Assembly (NCBI GenBank): GCA_963576565.1 | Contig: OY755045.1 | Span: forward strand, 36,352,667 to 36,416,666 | Reading direction: 5' to 3' | Origin: Aspidapion aeneum | Taxonomy: Eukaryota > Arthropoda > Insecta > Coleoptera > Brentidae | Length of the DNA: 64,000 bases | Shown here: one piece after another, positions 1 through 10,507 of the stretch | Layout: every line of letters begins with the position of its first letter | Numbering within the stretch: position 1 is the first letter of the stretch | Position numbers and translations under genes: made by a program | The notes under the pieces: generated by a model | Told to the model about the DNA's origin: nothing | Seen by the model: only the letters and a program-made list of their open reading frames with translations | Databases searched by the model: none

Positions 1-1495
1 CAACAAGGGTCTAAAGCTGGGTTGTTGCTTGTCACCAAGATTATTTTAGATCTTTTTAGAGGGTAGGGGACAATTCGCCGCCGGCCGATTCGCCGCGGGG
101 ACAATTCGCCGCGAGATTTTTTTGTTTTATGATATTACCATTGGCAATTGTTTAAACATTTTTATTTAGCCTGTCTTCAATATTTGTTTATTTGTTTGGT
201 TACAACTTTTTTCAAACTTTTCTAACTAGGTATTTGGTGGCTAGTATACAAGTTAACATTTTTTTTATCAAAAAAATAAATAAAATTATGATATCTAACT
301 TAAACTTTTAAAAAATTGAATTGACGGTTCCAAAATGGCGGATTTTCCGATTTATGAACCGATTTACATCAAACCCGGAACTTTAAGATCTTTCAGGTCG
401 CTGATTATTATTTTAAACTTAAATTTTTTCGAAATCAAAATGGCGGAATTTTTCATTTATGAACCAATATGCACCAAATTCGGAACATTGGGGTGCTTCA
501 GGTTGTTCATATAATTTCTAACTTAAACTTTAAAAAAATCAAAATGGCGGTTCCACAATGGCGCAGTTTCTTATTTATAAATCGATTTGCCTCAAACTTA
601 CTTGAAACATTGCCGCGCTTAAGGTAACACACTACAATTTTTGACTTAAATTTAATAACCTGAAAATGGCGGATTCAAAATTGCGGATTTTCCCATTTAT
701 GAACCAATATGCATCAAATTTAGAACTTTGAGATCTTTCAGGTCACGGCGAATTGTCCCCGCGGCGAATCGGCCGGCGGCAAATTGGCCGGCGGCAAATT
801 GGCCGGCGGCGAATTGTCCCATCCCCCTATTTAGAACAAGCACTGAAAACATGAAAAAGAAAGTACGAACAGATGGGAATACCACTAAACGATTATGTAC
901 TGTAGACTCTCTGTTTCGCTGATGATCAAATAGTCCAATGCAAAAAGTACAAATATCTGGGTATGCACATCACTAATGACAGTAGTTTAGATGAAGAAAT
1001 TAAACACAGAAATAACCAAGGAAGACAACAAATTAGACAACTCAACAGTATTCTCTGGGATAACATTGTATCAAAACAAAACAAACATAGAATTTACAAC
1101 AGCATAGTCAAAAATTTAATTATTGTAGTGAAGTACCCCTGAAAGAAAAGGCTCGCAAGTCTCTTGATGCCACTGAAATGGATTATTGAAGACGCGCTGC
1201 CGGCAAATCAAAACTGGAAAGAGTAAGAAACAAGGGAATTCGGGAAATTATGGATGTTAAACACAAAATAATGGGAGGCATACAAATTAACCATCTTAGA
1301 TGGTATGGACACGTACAAAGAATGACGGAAGGCAGAACCCCAATAAAAATACTGAATTGGACACCACAGGAAAATAGAAAGAGAGGAAGACTCATACTGA
1401 GTTGGAGAGAAGGAATAGACAATGGTAAAAAGCACGCTCTTGTATGGAATAGAGACTTTTCGCGTAACAAAAATTACAATCAGATATAACAGTGG
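1..1495 (+). pseudogene. Broken endonuclease/reverse transcriptase (family A) 3' fragment
   Basis: Remnant of a non-LTR retrotransposon polyprotein. Bases 1-50 read as the RT stretch before motif C. Reading resumes after an inserted element (about 51-829) with an EQALKT-like segment, an FADDQ motif near 916, then KYKYLG (about 950) and a C-terminal stretch with LRWYGHVQRM (about 1292) and KRGR (about 1378). Stops and frame changes occur at about 868, 893, 1140 and 1190, and about 45 codons after FADDQ are missing compared with the copy at 49277-49570. The last part (1420-1490) resembles an upstream segment of the family seen at 51311, so the 3' end is rearranged. It is not functional. The family resembles RTE-type or related insect elements; the exact clade is uncertain. 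Confidence 0.8.
51..829. mobile_element. Foldback/MITE-like element with GC-rich tandem-repeat termini
   Basis: Both ends carry inverted tandem copies of a roughly 17-bp unit built on GGCGGCGAATTGGCC and GGGGACAATTCGCCG (about 66-113 left; 744-820 right, four or five units). The interior (about 331-740) holds four degenerate copies of a roughly 110-bp unit that begins AAAATGGCGGATTTT. The element interrupts the RT reading frame of the surrounding retroelement, and joining the flanks restores an RT-like peptide. TTTAGA occurs at both junctions (45-50 and 830-835), but the exact edges and duplication length are ambiguous. It has no coding capacity. An isolated piece of the same end sequence lies near 19537-19575. 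Confidence 0.75.
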
Positions 1496-3407
1496 TCTAG
1501 TCTAGTGGGTAATACTTACATCCTATTACTATACTACTCACGCCATTGCTTGGTTGAATAAGAATGTTGGGTGAGGTTAGGTGATACCATACTGACTAGA
1601 TATTAAGGAACCTGCTGCGCTACCACTCATTATCAATAATTTTACTAGATATAACTGTATATATGACATATTTGAAAATACGCATTCATATAGGGTATCA
1701 AACCTTATCTAGACAAATTACAAAAGGAGTTAAACCAATTGCCAAGTTGTATTAAATATTTATTGAACGATTTTGAATTAAAAAAATAAGACGTTTTAAA
1801 GTTGACAGCAAAATCATAATGAGGCGTGATGCTGAATGAAAGGTTGGAATTAAACGGACAGAAAGCAGAAAGCCAAGGCCTTTTGTCGCATTTGGGTTTG
1901 ATTGGATACGAGTTTCAGTTTATGATGTATTCAACAGGACCGTATTAAAAAAAATCAGCATTGCACACATACGAGAAAATACAATACATCATAAATAGTT
2001 TTGGTCTTCATCAGACCTTTAGACTAGATCGTACATTAGAAACAACAACAAACTAAAATGTATCTAGTCTGAAGGTCTGATGAAGACAAAAACCATTGTC
2101 GAGACGTTACTGATGGATTAAAGGCTTAGAACATTTAATGTTCGAAGATTAAAGGGTATATTTACAAGAACAACAGTGTCCTTATTCTCACTAGATCTAC
2201 ATTTAATTGAATTGCAAGGACGCGACAATTTTACCAAGTTTGTGTTTACATTAATTTTCCAATATTATAGCCAGATCCTGGTGCAAATTGCCTAGCCTAA
2301 ACAAATTTTCCACCAAGCAACGAAAGTAAAAAAATAGCACACTTTTTATTTTTTAAATTAAAATTATAAAAAGAACCTATAGAAATAATAATAATAATTA
2401 ATGCCTTTATTTCAAAATTTACAAATTAAACAATATAGGTACAAACGTTTGTTTTACAAAAATAACAATTGTGAAAAACGCGAAATTTAGCTCTTCTGAC
2501 ATGCTTGATGCCAAAAGCGCTGATCAGTTAACCTTAAATTAGGGATGCAGTGACCCTTACATTTTTAAGTAATTACAATCGAGGTCTGTATATTTTTTGT
2601 TGGGCTTGATTGAGCCACCATAACTAAAGTCCATATCATTATTTTTGGGATAAATTTTGACGATTTTTTTTCGCTGGCCCATGCTATTTGTTATGGTAAC
2701 AACTGATTACTATCAAAAAGTTTTCTCAAAAATTATGGAATGAACTATATATTGCAACCTATTATATACTGTCTACCTTTTTGTCACTTGAAATTAAGAA
2801 TACTGTTAGGAAAATCAACTAAATGCGGCTCTGTCTCGCCAAATGCATCGCATCAAAATACCAGAAAATGACTGTGCAATATCCCCCGAACAATCGACAA
2901 TCGCTGCCACTGATAGGCTGGCATTGTGCTAAAGAGAAGTTGAAGTGCCTTGGAATGGACCTTGCTCAATCAAGACCAATCTGTCAAGTGTCAAAAATTC
3001 GTTGAGCATACAAGTATGCTTGCACTCTCACGTCTTCAGTAAAATAAAGTAAAAGGCTGGAACCTTCTAAAACACGACCTACTAGAACACTTTTTTATAT
3101 ATATGCCAGTAAGTACTCAACTAGCATTCATAAGTTGTCTTTAATTTTTTGACTGGTTGTTTGGTATACTATGACCATGACCTATTTTTAACGTCAATCT
3201 ACTAAAGACAATTACGCAATTCTTTTTTCATGTAATCCATATATTTGAGGTAAATTTTTCGTGTGAGAACGCCGTTGACAAAACGTTTTTGGGGACTGAA
3301 ATTTGTACCACATTTTTTAGTTTGAAACTTAATATTTTCTGGGTTGGTGTTCTGGGTCTTGAACAATGTGATTCCCATCACATGCTTTGACCAATGACAG
3401 GCTTTAG
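1496..3407. other. Noncoding sequence, mostly uncharacterised
   Basis: AT-rich sequence with no convincing reading frame. It contains a short inverted repeat at 2003-2092, described separately. The short open frame at 2823-3005 has no recognisable feature and is not called. Confidence 0.5.
2003..2110 (+). repeat. Short inverted repeat with a CTGATGA motif
   Basis: An arm at about 2003-2035 (GTTTTGGTCTTCATCAGACC) pairs with an arm at about 2063-2093 (GGTCTGATGAAGAC). The right arm is followed by a small stem-loop (GACAA 2085-2089 with TTGTC 2096-2100) and GAGAC. This resembles the ends of some Penelope-like elements, but no RT is present here. Confidence 0.4.
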
Positions 3408-3720
3408 ATTAGCTCCGAGCCGTCATGTGCTATGTGAAAAGACCTCCATTGCGCAAGCTTCTCCTACGATCCGACCGAGGATCGTTCAGTCGGTACCCGG
3501 GCAGGAGAACAGATTTCACTTCAAACGCGTAAAATTCACTAACTCTGAAGAGCGGAAGACTATGCCATTGGTCGAGACAAGTCATTTCGCACAACAGGCG
3601 ACCGCTTAGAGTTTGCAATTGGTCCAAGCGTGTGGTGTGGATGGTCACATCATTCAAGACCCAGCATAGCCACCCTAGTCGGTGTGCCGCACTCGAGTTG
3701 TGTGATTGCCTTACCGAAAA
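3408..3720 (+). repeat. Dispersed repeat, copy 1
   Basis: This segment matches 10508-10654 followed by 11170-11315. Shared landmarks are GAGCCGTCATGTGCTATG, TCCTACGATCCGACCGAG, TTCAGTCGGTAC and, further on, GACTATGCCATTGGTCGA. Here the two halves are contiguous; in the other copy about 515 bp lies between them. The short open frames on both strands of this block are not supported as genes. Confidence 0.75.
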
Positions 3721-3844
3721 ATTCGTTTGTAGTAACGTTACCAAATTTTTTACCATTGGTATTTATAACCACGGGGGTGTCATACAGAATTTGGCAACAC
3801 GAGCTGCGCCTCACATAACAGCTGATTTTATTTGGATAAATATC

Positions 3845-4366
3845 AAGGTCTGTAGAGGATAGGTTACCTGGAAACTTTCTGACCAATCAGAGCCAGTTGC
3901 TGAAACGGGAAATGACGTCAACCGGAGTGACCATTTCAATATAAAGCATTTAGTATACTAGGAAACCTTCAAGTTTCTTTTGTTCGTTTATTGATATAAA
4001 TATAAATATGTTTTGTTATGTTTCTTAAAGTGTCTCTAATAACAATATTCACAAAATACATCAACTAACTCAAATATAAAACCTACCTTATACCCAATAT
4101 CTCAAAGACATAATGTCTTGGAAACCTTTTTAAAATAACTACAAGTAAAAAGTATAAGTAAACCAGATCAAGTATTTACAGTTTTTAAATAAATATATTC
4201 CAAAAAAACACCACAAATGTAAAAAATAGACCATTGAATATTAAAAAAACTTAAAAACACATGTAAACAAAGCCGTCTAATCACATCCTGCACTCCAAAT
4301 GACGCTGTCACCTGTCACGCCGCTTCGACCATAGAGTTACCAGGCAACCTATCCTCTACAGAGCTT
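3845..4366. mobile_element. MITE with about 27-bp TIRs and 11-bp duplication
   Basis: The left end AAGGTCTGTAGAGGATAGG and the inverted right end AAGCTCTGTAGAGGATAGG pair over about 27 bp. GGATAAATATC flanks both sides exactly (3834-3844 and 4367-4377). The interior has no coding frame. The outermost bases AAGGTCT are also those of the smaller element at 8548-8759. Confidence 0.85.
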
Positions 4367-4377
4367 GGATAAATATC

Positions 4378-5514
4378 AGCTAATTTTTTTGACATTTAAT
4401 AGCTGATTTGTTTTGACAATTATCCGCTGTTGCCTGATCAGCTGATGTTCAATAATAATTTATTAGGAAAGAGTGTTAGCCTTCTCTCTTTCTGGCCTGT
4501 GTCAAGGTCATCCCTGTGTTGCCAATAGATTAAGCCTGGTTGCACTGACAACAGATAGGTAGTGAAAGGATTTGTTTAATTCATAACTCAAAAGAAATTT
4601 TTAAACCAGAATATGCAGTTGTCCCTAAACTCGAACACGTAACTAGGTATACACGATGTTGGCTAGAACAATTACCGATCAGGAACCGAGTCCAGCTGCT
4701 ATTTAAACAAAAATATAAAAAAACACTAATTCCTTTAGTTTTGGGTAAATTAGGATTCTTATGCTAATAAAAATCATACTCCACATATTACGGTTTAAGT
4801 CATTTCATGGTACCATATTTTACCTTAACCAAAATGCTTTATACAGGGTCGAGCTTGACCCCTTGAAGAAGAATCTTTCTTGGGCCTTTAGTCTCGCACT
4901 AACAAAAACATAACTTCAAATTTCATTCATCAAAATTGGGTGGTGCTGTAACTTTTGGCCTCATTAATATGTGTTCTTCTTTGCTGCCTCCTCCCTTGTA
5001 ACAAGGAGGCAGATACAGCATGTTTAACTTGCTGTATGTAGAATGTTGGAAGATCAAGTTAATTGTGAATTGAAGCCTGCAAGAAAAAAATACACAAATA
5101 AATTATTAGAAAAGAGAATATGTTGGCGACTAGTAATTTTCAAAAAAAATTTTTGCTAAAAATCGTAAGAAGCAAATCTGTATGTCTATAGTTAGTCCAG
5201 AGCTACATAGAACATTACATTTCTATACAGAAACTACAGCACACTCCTTCTTAGGTGTTGAATTAAAATATACAGAGACAGGATTAAAAGCAATCCGGAT
5301 TTTGTATGTTCATGACTTAATATAAAAGTATTGTAAATATAAAGTCATAATACTGTCAAGAATAATATTTAGATAAAAGTATGCAACTCGATTATTATTT
5401 TCTGGTTGGTTTCTTAAATAGTTTATGAAGCAGGGGCACGGTAAGGAAAATTTCCTCCTTCCCCCAAATCTCAAAGTATATTTAGTTTTTACACACAGAA
5501 AGAGTTAACAATTT
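4378..5514. other. Noncoding AT-rich sequence
   Basis: No gene recognised. Two small hairpins sit side by side at about 4985-5038: GCCTCCT with AGGAGGC, then TACAGCA with TGCTGTA. Confidence 0.5.
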
Positions 5515-6400
5515 TTATAACTTCTAGTAGGAGAAAGGGGGCCAAAATGGGATACTTAATTTTATAGTTGGCAAGATATGATATCTTAAAGTTTTTATTT
5601 TTGTAAAATAGGGTACCTATATGTGGCAAAACGGGCTTGCGGTTGTGTAATTTAGAATCAATATTTTTATAAAAAGTTTTATTTATTAAAATCCTAACAA
5701 GATTAAAATATTTATTTAAAAAATAAAAGGTTGTAATAATAAAAACATTTATAATGATTAAATTCGGTAATTATAAAACTTATAAAGAGTTACAGCTACC
5801 TAGTCATCGCTGTAGTCTCCCATACATGAATTTTGCGACGATATCTTGCAAAGATAACATAAAATACAACTTTCAGTAATGGTACGAAAAAAAAATTTTT
5901 TGGGGCATAATGGGTTATAGGTTTCTAGGTATAACAAGGTACCCCGTTTTGCCCACCATGAAAAGAACTCGTCTTGCCCCACACCACTAGTTAAATTCAA
6001 AAAAAAATCATACACAGTAAAGGGCTAATAATACATAAATCCACTAATTGCTAACTGTAAATACATTTTTAAAAGTCTGTAAAAAATGTACTTATACCAT
6101 CACAAAATGCTCAAGCTATTTTTACAATAAACAGCGCAAAACATCACATGTTAAGCAAAAACTAACTTAGGCTCAGCCGACCGGCACCAATCATATTGCA
6201 GAGAGTTAAATCAGTCATCGGGATAAAACATCTGATATTTAGAGGTTTTATTCTTGCGCAGTTTAGCTAAAACTGCTGTATCCCGTTTTACTCCCGTACC
6301 CCATTTTGCCCACATTTCACCTAAATATTTTGTTAGATGATTCAATTTATCAAATAATTAGCTTATATTAAAAATATTATATAATTATTAATTCAAATAT
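5515..6400 (+). repeat. Dispersed repeat family, copy 1 (inverted copy at 35750-36600)
   Basis: Begins with CTTCTAGTAGGAGAAAGGGG and contains AAAATGGGATACTTAATTTT and TTTAGAATCAATATTTTT. The same landmarks occur in the opposite orientation between about 36600 and 35750. G-rich and C-rich blocks such as GCCAAAATGGG and CCCGTTTTGCCC lie along the copy. No reading frame is credible. Probably a non-autonomous element of unknown class; the right edge is approximate. Confidence 0.6.
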
Positions 6401-6926
6401 ATATTCATTAGATCCAATAACTTTTTTACATGTATAAGAACTTTATAAAAAGGCAGCAAATTTTTTGTTATAGTTAGCCAAAAAATAATCAGTAAGATTA
6501 AGCTATTCTCACCAAATTTAATAAAATCGAAGAATGAAAAATTTAATCTTATCCCAAAATTCATTTCTTCCCAACGTTTTTTTAACGCAAGCTGACCAAA
6601 TCTTCATTTACTAAATCGGTATTCCCATGCACGGTCAAAAGCCATTCACACAACGAAATCTCTTCACTCACCCCATTGAAGACCTTTCGAAGACACCCAC
6701 ACAATGGCAATATTTGTCAACCTGCCCTTGTGGCATTATCCGCAAATAAAAAAATAACACAGACCTTTCGGCCCACACAAATTTAAAAAAAAAGTTGAAC
6801 TACTTACACAGAAAAAAAAAATTAAACAGAGAAAAGACTTTCCAAAGATTAAAAAAATTATAAGTATTGGCATTTGGATGATACCTTACTCTGTTTATTT
6901 TTTTTTAGTCTTAAAGTATTTTTTAA
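6401..6926. other. Noncoding sequence
   Basis: No recognised gene or repeat. The stretch 6590-6770 is less AT-rich than its surroundings, but its frames are closed. Confidence 0.45.
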
Positions 6927-7625
6927 ACATAAAGTTTAGTACTCGTGAATAAAAACAAACATTTTTTCATGGCAGCTCAAAAGCTGTACACCCACGGGGG
7001 TCCAAGATCTAATGGACACCTTTTAAGTGTTGACAGGTAACTGTTTCATCCCTAAGGGACTCTTCAGAATACTGCATAGTCAATGTGACACCTTTGTAAA
7101 GCTAGAGAGACGGTATATAAATCTCATTTTCCGATATTCGTAAGATAAGTGAAAAATATTGCCTGCGATACCGTATGCTGTGTATACTCTGCTGACTCGA
7201 CATAAAACCTCGCGAAGGCGGTAAAAATGCAATATGCATTGACCCGACCTGAGGGATAAATTATGTCACGGTCATGAGTACTGTTTTTCATTTCATCTCC
7301 CTGTCTTTTGTTTTTACTCTGATATTTGTATCTTTTGTATTCTGTAGAGATTGCCACTTCTTTGAAAAGCATACGGTATCGCAGGCAATATTTATCATTT
7401 CTCTTACCAATATTGTAAGATGAGATGTATATACCATCTCTCTAGCTTTACAAAGGTGTCACATTGACCATGCAGTGTCCTGAGGAGGTTTGTTAATAGG
7501 TGTCGATTCGATCTTGGAACCCTTTGGGTGTAGAGCTTTTGAGGTGCCCACGAAAAAATACAAGCGAAACAAAATCTTTCTATACCCGCTTAACCACGAA
7601 TAAATGTTTAAATTTAGTTTTCATT
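6927..7625. mobile_element. Long-arm foldback MITE, family X copy 1
   Basis: Left arm about 6930-7190 and right arm about 7360-7620 are imperfect inverted copies. Landmarks include CAATGTGACACCTTTGTAAAG (left, about 7081) and its complement near 7450, and GCGATACCGTATGCTGTG (left, about 7164) opposite AGCATACGGTATCGC (right, about 7368). Arms are about 200 bp or more around a 170-bp centre. The same family occurs at 47776-48496. No coding capacity. Confidence 0.75.
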
Positions 7626-7864
7626 TTTTCTTGTTTATATCCTGGAAGTTTCCAATTTAATTCCAACGTGATATAAGCAAACAAAAGAAAGTACAAAAAG
7701 TTTACTACAGCTAGCTTAAAAAAGATATATTGTGATTAGTGTCCCAATAGTTTGACAGTTTTTTATAAATTTGTCAAATTATTGAGAAACACGAATTGTG
7801 ATAATAAATCTCCAGCCATTTATATTACAATGCAATTTCTTGCACAAACTCATTCATAGTACAT

Positions 7865-8196
7865 AATGACCCAGCAGGCCGGCCTGCTAACCGTCCGCTT
7901 TTCTTTCCTCAAGGGGAATTTAATTTTGCCTTTATCGTGCTTGCACCATCTACGCTCTTAACATGGAGCCATTCGCTTAACATGACTTCCACACCGCGGC
8001 CTTGTATTGATCATCCACTTTGCCTACTTCGTTGATGCCCAAACTTCGCCCCAGACAGGTTCTACCCCTACCTCCTGTGAATCTGTATTCTCTAACGGAT
8101 AGTAGATTCGAGTTTGTACTGGCAGGCATGGGAATCGAATCCATCACACTCTGATCGTAAACCGCACGCGCGCCCACTGTACCATCAGGGCCCATG
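7865..8196 (-). mobile_element. tRNA-derived SINE-like element
   Basis: On the minus strand the head starts GGGCCCTGATGGTACAGTGG (from 8193), which resembles a tRNA 5' half with an A box. GGATTCGATTCCC (complement of 8130-8142) matches a B box. The head is followed by a non-tRNA body of about 250 bp running toward 7865. This is the usual layout of a Pol III-transcribed SINE. It is not a functional tRNA gene because the cloverleaf is not maintained. The 3' boundary is approximate. Confidence 0.6.
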
Positions 8197-8318
8197 TCAA
8201 ACTTGTCAAAAAATGATGCCCTGCTCTTATTTCAGTAATGCGAACAGCGCAAACGCAAAGATAAACAGCGCTGTCAAAAGAAATAGTTTTCAGAACGTGA
8301 AACGCATATAGGTATATA

Positions 8319-8530
8319 CAGTAGCGTGTCGTATAGGGGGCCGGGGGGGCCCAACGCCCCCCCCCCCCCGCCCCTCTGCGTTTGGCGCCCCTGGCGTCCT
8401 TTGAGAAAAAAATAGAATTAATAGAGTTATTATTTAAAAAAAAGGTTTGTAGTTTATTTGACTCCCATACCTACATTTGCGCCTCTTAAGGTTTTCGCCC
8501 CCCCGCCCTTTTATCCACGACACGCTACTG
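8319..8530. mobile_element. hAT-like MITE, 212 bp, perfect 8-bp TSD
   Basis: Perfect 13-bp terminal inverted repeats, CAGTAGCGTGTCG (8319-8331) and CGACACGCTACTG (8518-8530). Both sides are flanked by the identical octamer GGTATATA (8311-8318; 8531-8538). CAG...CTG ends and 8-bp duplications are typical of hAT transposons. The interior has long G and C runs and no reading frame. Confidence 0.92.
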
Positions 8531-8547
8531 GGTATATAGGTGTATGT

Positions 8548-8759
8548 CAAGGTCTTTATATTTTAACACAGGTTTCCTACAGAATTTGACCAGTCATTTG
8601 AACTTAACTGGACGACTGTAGCTGAGTCATCGGGTTTTACCATAAAACAAATAATTTGAAGCAACCCGGTGACGTGGAATTTTTAATCTAATTACAGTGG
8701 GCCAGTCAGGTTACATGGCCTTTCAAATTCTGTAGGTAACCTGTGTAAAAAGACCTTAT
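8548..8759. mobile_element. Small MITE with 8-bp TSD, beside the hAT MITE
   Basis: The left end CAAGGTCTTTATATTTTAAC and the right end (reading inward on the minus strand ATAAGGTCTTTTTACACAGG) form imperfect inverted repeats of roughly 45 bp, both continuing into ACAGGTT.CCTACAGAATTT. GTGTATGT flanks both sides (8540-8547 and 8760-8767). It starts 9 bp after the preceding MITE's right duplication. Non-coding. Confidence 0.8.
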
Positions 8760-9017
8760 GTGTATGTTACCTATTCATTTTGAGGCTAACAAATTCGTGT
8801 TTGCACATCAAATATTTTTTCTGTGTAGTTCTCAATCACATAAAATACGAAAATCAACCCAAAAAGATGATTGACACTTATTTTGGTTCAAAGACAGGTT
8901 GATCTTTCAACACAATTGATCTTTTAACAAGATAATCGAGATTAAATAGGATAATTCTACCAAAATACCTGTTAAATAAGGCATTATTCAAACATAAAGA
9001 CTTCCTGGTGGGCTTGG

Positions 9018-9120
9018 TGACTTATTTTAAAGTGACGCGACCAAGTTTGGGTTCGAGAGATTATGAGGTCCCCGCCTCGACACATTGTCACTTTAATTTA
9101 TTTGGAAAATCCAAGATGCT
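9018..9120 (+). repeat. Possible degenerate tRNA-related SINE head
   Basis: GGGCTTGGTGACTTATT followed about 35 bp later by GGGTTCGAGAGATTATG (about 9048) has the spacing and B-box-like core of a tRNA-derived head, but both boxes are imperfect. Low confidence. Confidence 0.3.
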
Positions 9121-9185
9121 AATTATCAAAAGAATTAATATAAAATTCCCATGATTATGGTTGGTTAGAGAAAGGGGGCTAAAAG

Positions 9186-9208
9186 TAATAATAATAATAA
9201 TAATAGTA
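9186..9208. repeat. (TAA)n microsatellite
   Basis: Seven consecutive AAT/TAA triplets, then a slightly degraded tail. Confidence 0.9.
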
Positions 9209-9488
9209 AGCAATATTTTCAAAGAAAGAAGTTGGATTTGCGGTATACAGAGATTTAATTAAATATTCTGGATACCTATTCTCGTACTTGAACAATGTTA
9301 TTATTTATATGACATGCGCTGGCCAACGGCCTATCCAGCCCATGCGCTTGGGGGGGGGGTAATCCATCGGCTGGAGACACTGGGTAATAAAAACTTAGAA
9401 CAAAAATTAAAAATGGTATGTCGGCAGACAGACTAGAAAGCAAAAGCAAGTTCAGCGTCTGTAAGAGAGAGGTCGCTGTAGGATAGGA

Positions 9489-10145
9489 GTGTATATATTA
9501 CCGGACAAACCCAATTTTTTGGATAAACTAGTTTTTCCTATGCCAAATCAGTATATCCGAAGAACGATAGGATGAACCAGTTTGTCCTAGTCTAAACTAC
9601 TTCGGACCGCGATTTAAGTTGTCTGAACTAGTCTGAACTGCTTAGATGGTAGCCGCTTGGCTTTGGCTCGCCGATCACAAGGATTTACTTTGCACGCGTA
9701 CATTGACTGTTATGGAGCGTTCGTCTTATTGCAAAATCGTGGCGTATTGTGCGCGTTGTCCATATGGTTGGGTAGAATTTCCGCCTTTGTAAGAACCGAA
9801 TCGAACCGAACCGAACCAATGCCTTTACAAGAAAAATAACGTTTTCTGCAACTCGAAATGCCATAATAGTTTGACAAGTAATAACAAGTAAATAATAAAA
9901 ATTAGTAAACATGTTTGTAATAATAGTATTTTCTTTAATTAGTAGTAAAAACGTTACTTTTGTAATCGGTCCGCAATAGTTGAGACAAGGACAAATCAGT
10001 GTTTCCTAATCATAATTCATTTATTTTATGAAAGCCAGTTTAGCCTAGGATAAACTAGTTCATCCTATCGCTCTTCGGATAAACTGATTTAGCGTAGGAA
10101 AAACTAGTTTATCCTAAAATCGGGTTTGTCCGGTAACATATACAC
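9489..10145. mobile_element. Foldback MITE with about 120-bp arms
   Basis: The left arm from 9489 (TATTACCGGACAAACCC, then GGATAAACTAGTTTTTCCTA) pairs with the right arm ending at 10145 (CTAGTTTATCC, GGGTTTGTCCGGTAA) over about 120 bp with few differences. The centre contains a short CCGAA-type run (about 9791-9815). No clean target duplication was found. The open frame at 9657-9839 is not supported as a gene. Confidence 0.8.
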
Positions 10146-10389
10146 AGACTTGCGGTCGATGCGACGGCTTTGTTCCGTTTTACTATTGAAAGGTTGCAAT
10201 TATTTTTGTGCTCCTGAGAATAAAGGAGTTGTAATGAAATGTTAATATCTAATTAATAAAATTACCTTTCCCCTGTCCAGTTACTGAAAAATAGAAAATA
10301 GATTTAGTTATAGGTACTATAAATTAAAAATAATATTTTTTTCTTGTTTAGTATTGTGCATCTTAGTTTATAATTGTTTGTCCATCGCA

Positions 10390-10486
10390 TGTCTTGGGGG
10401 GGGGGGGGTTCGGTTCGGTTCGGTTCGGTTCGGTTCGGTTCGGGGGGGGGGGGTAATTACTCCCATTACCCCCCCCCCCTTGTATA
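10390..10486. repeat. G/C homopolymers around a (GGTTC)n array
   Basis: A run of G (about 10395-10407), six to seven copies of GGTTC (10408-10441), another G run (to about 10453) and a C run (about 10470-10479). The pentamer is the same as in the interior cassettes of FB-1, FB-2 and FB-4. Confidence 0.85.
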
Positions 10487-10507
10487 TGCCGTTGGCTTTG
10501 GCCCATG

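Noticed and set aside
8130..8193. A functional tRNA gene on the minus strand
   Set aside because: A- and B-box-like motifs are present, but the cloverleaf stems do not pair well and a SINE body follows.
9489..10145. Exact target duplication for this foldback
   Set aside because: The flanks are TA-rich and similar (TGTATATA / CATATACA) but not identical; they could be part of the arms.
10408..10441. Telomere-like array (TTCGG pentamer)
   Set aside because: Too short, embedded between G runs, and the same pentamer is a module of foldback elements. No evidence of a chromosome end.
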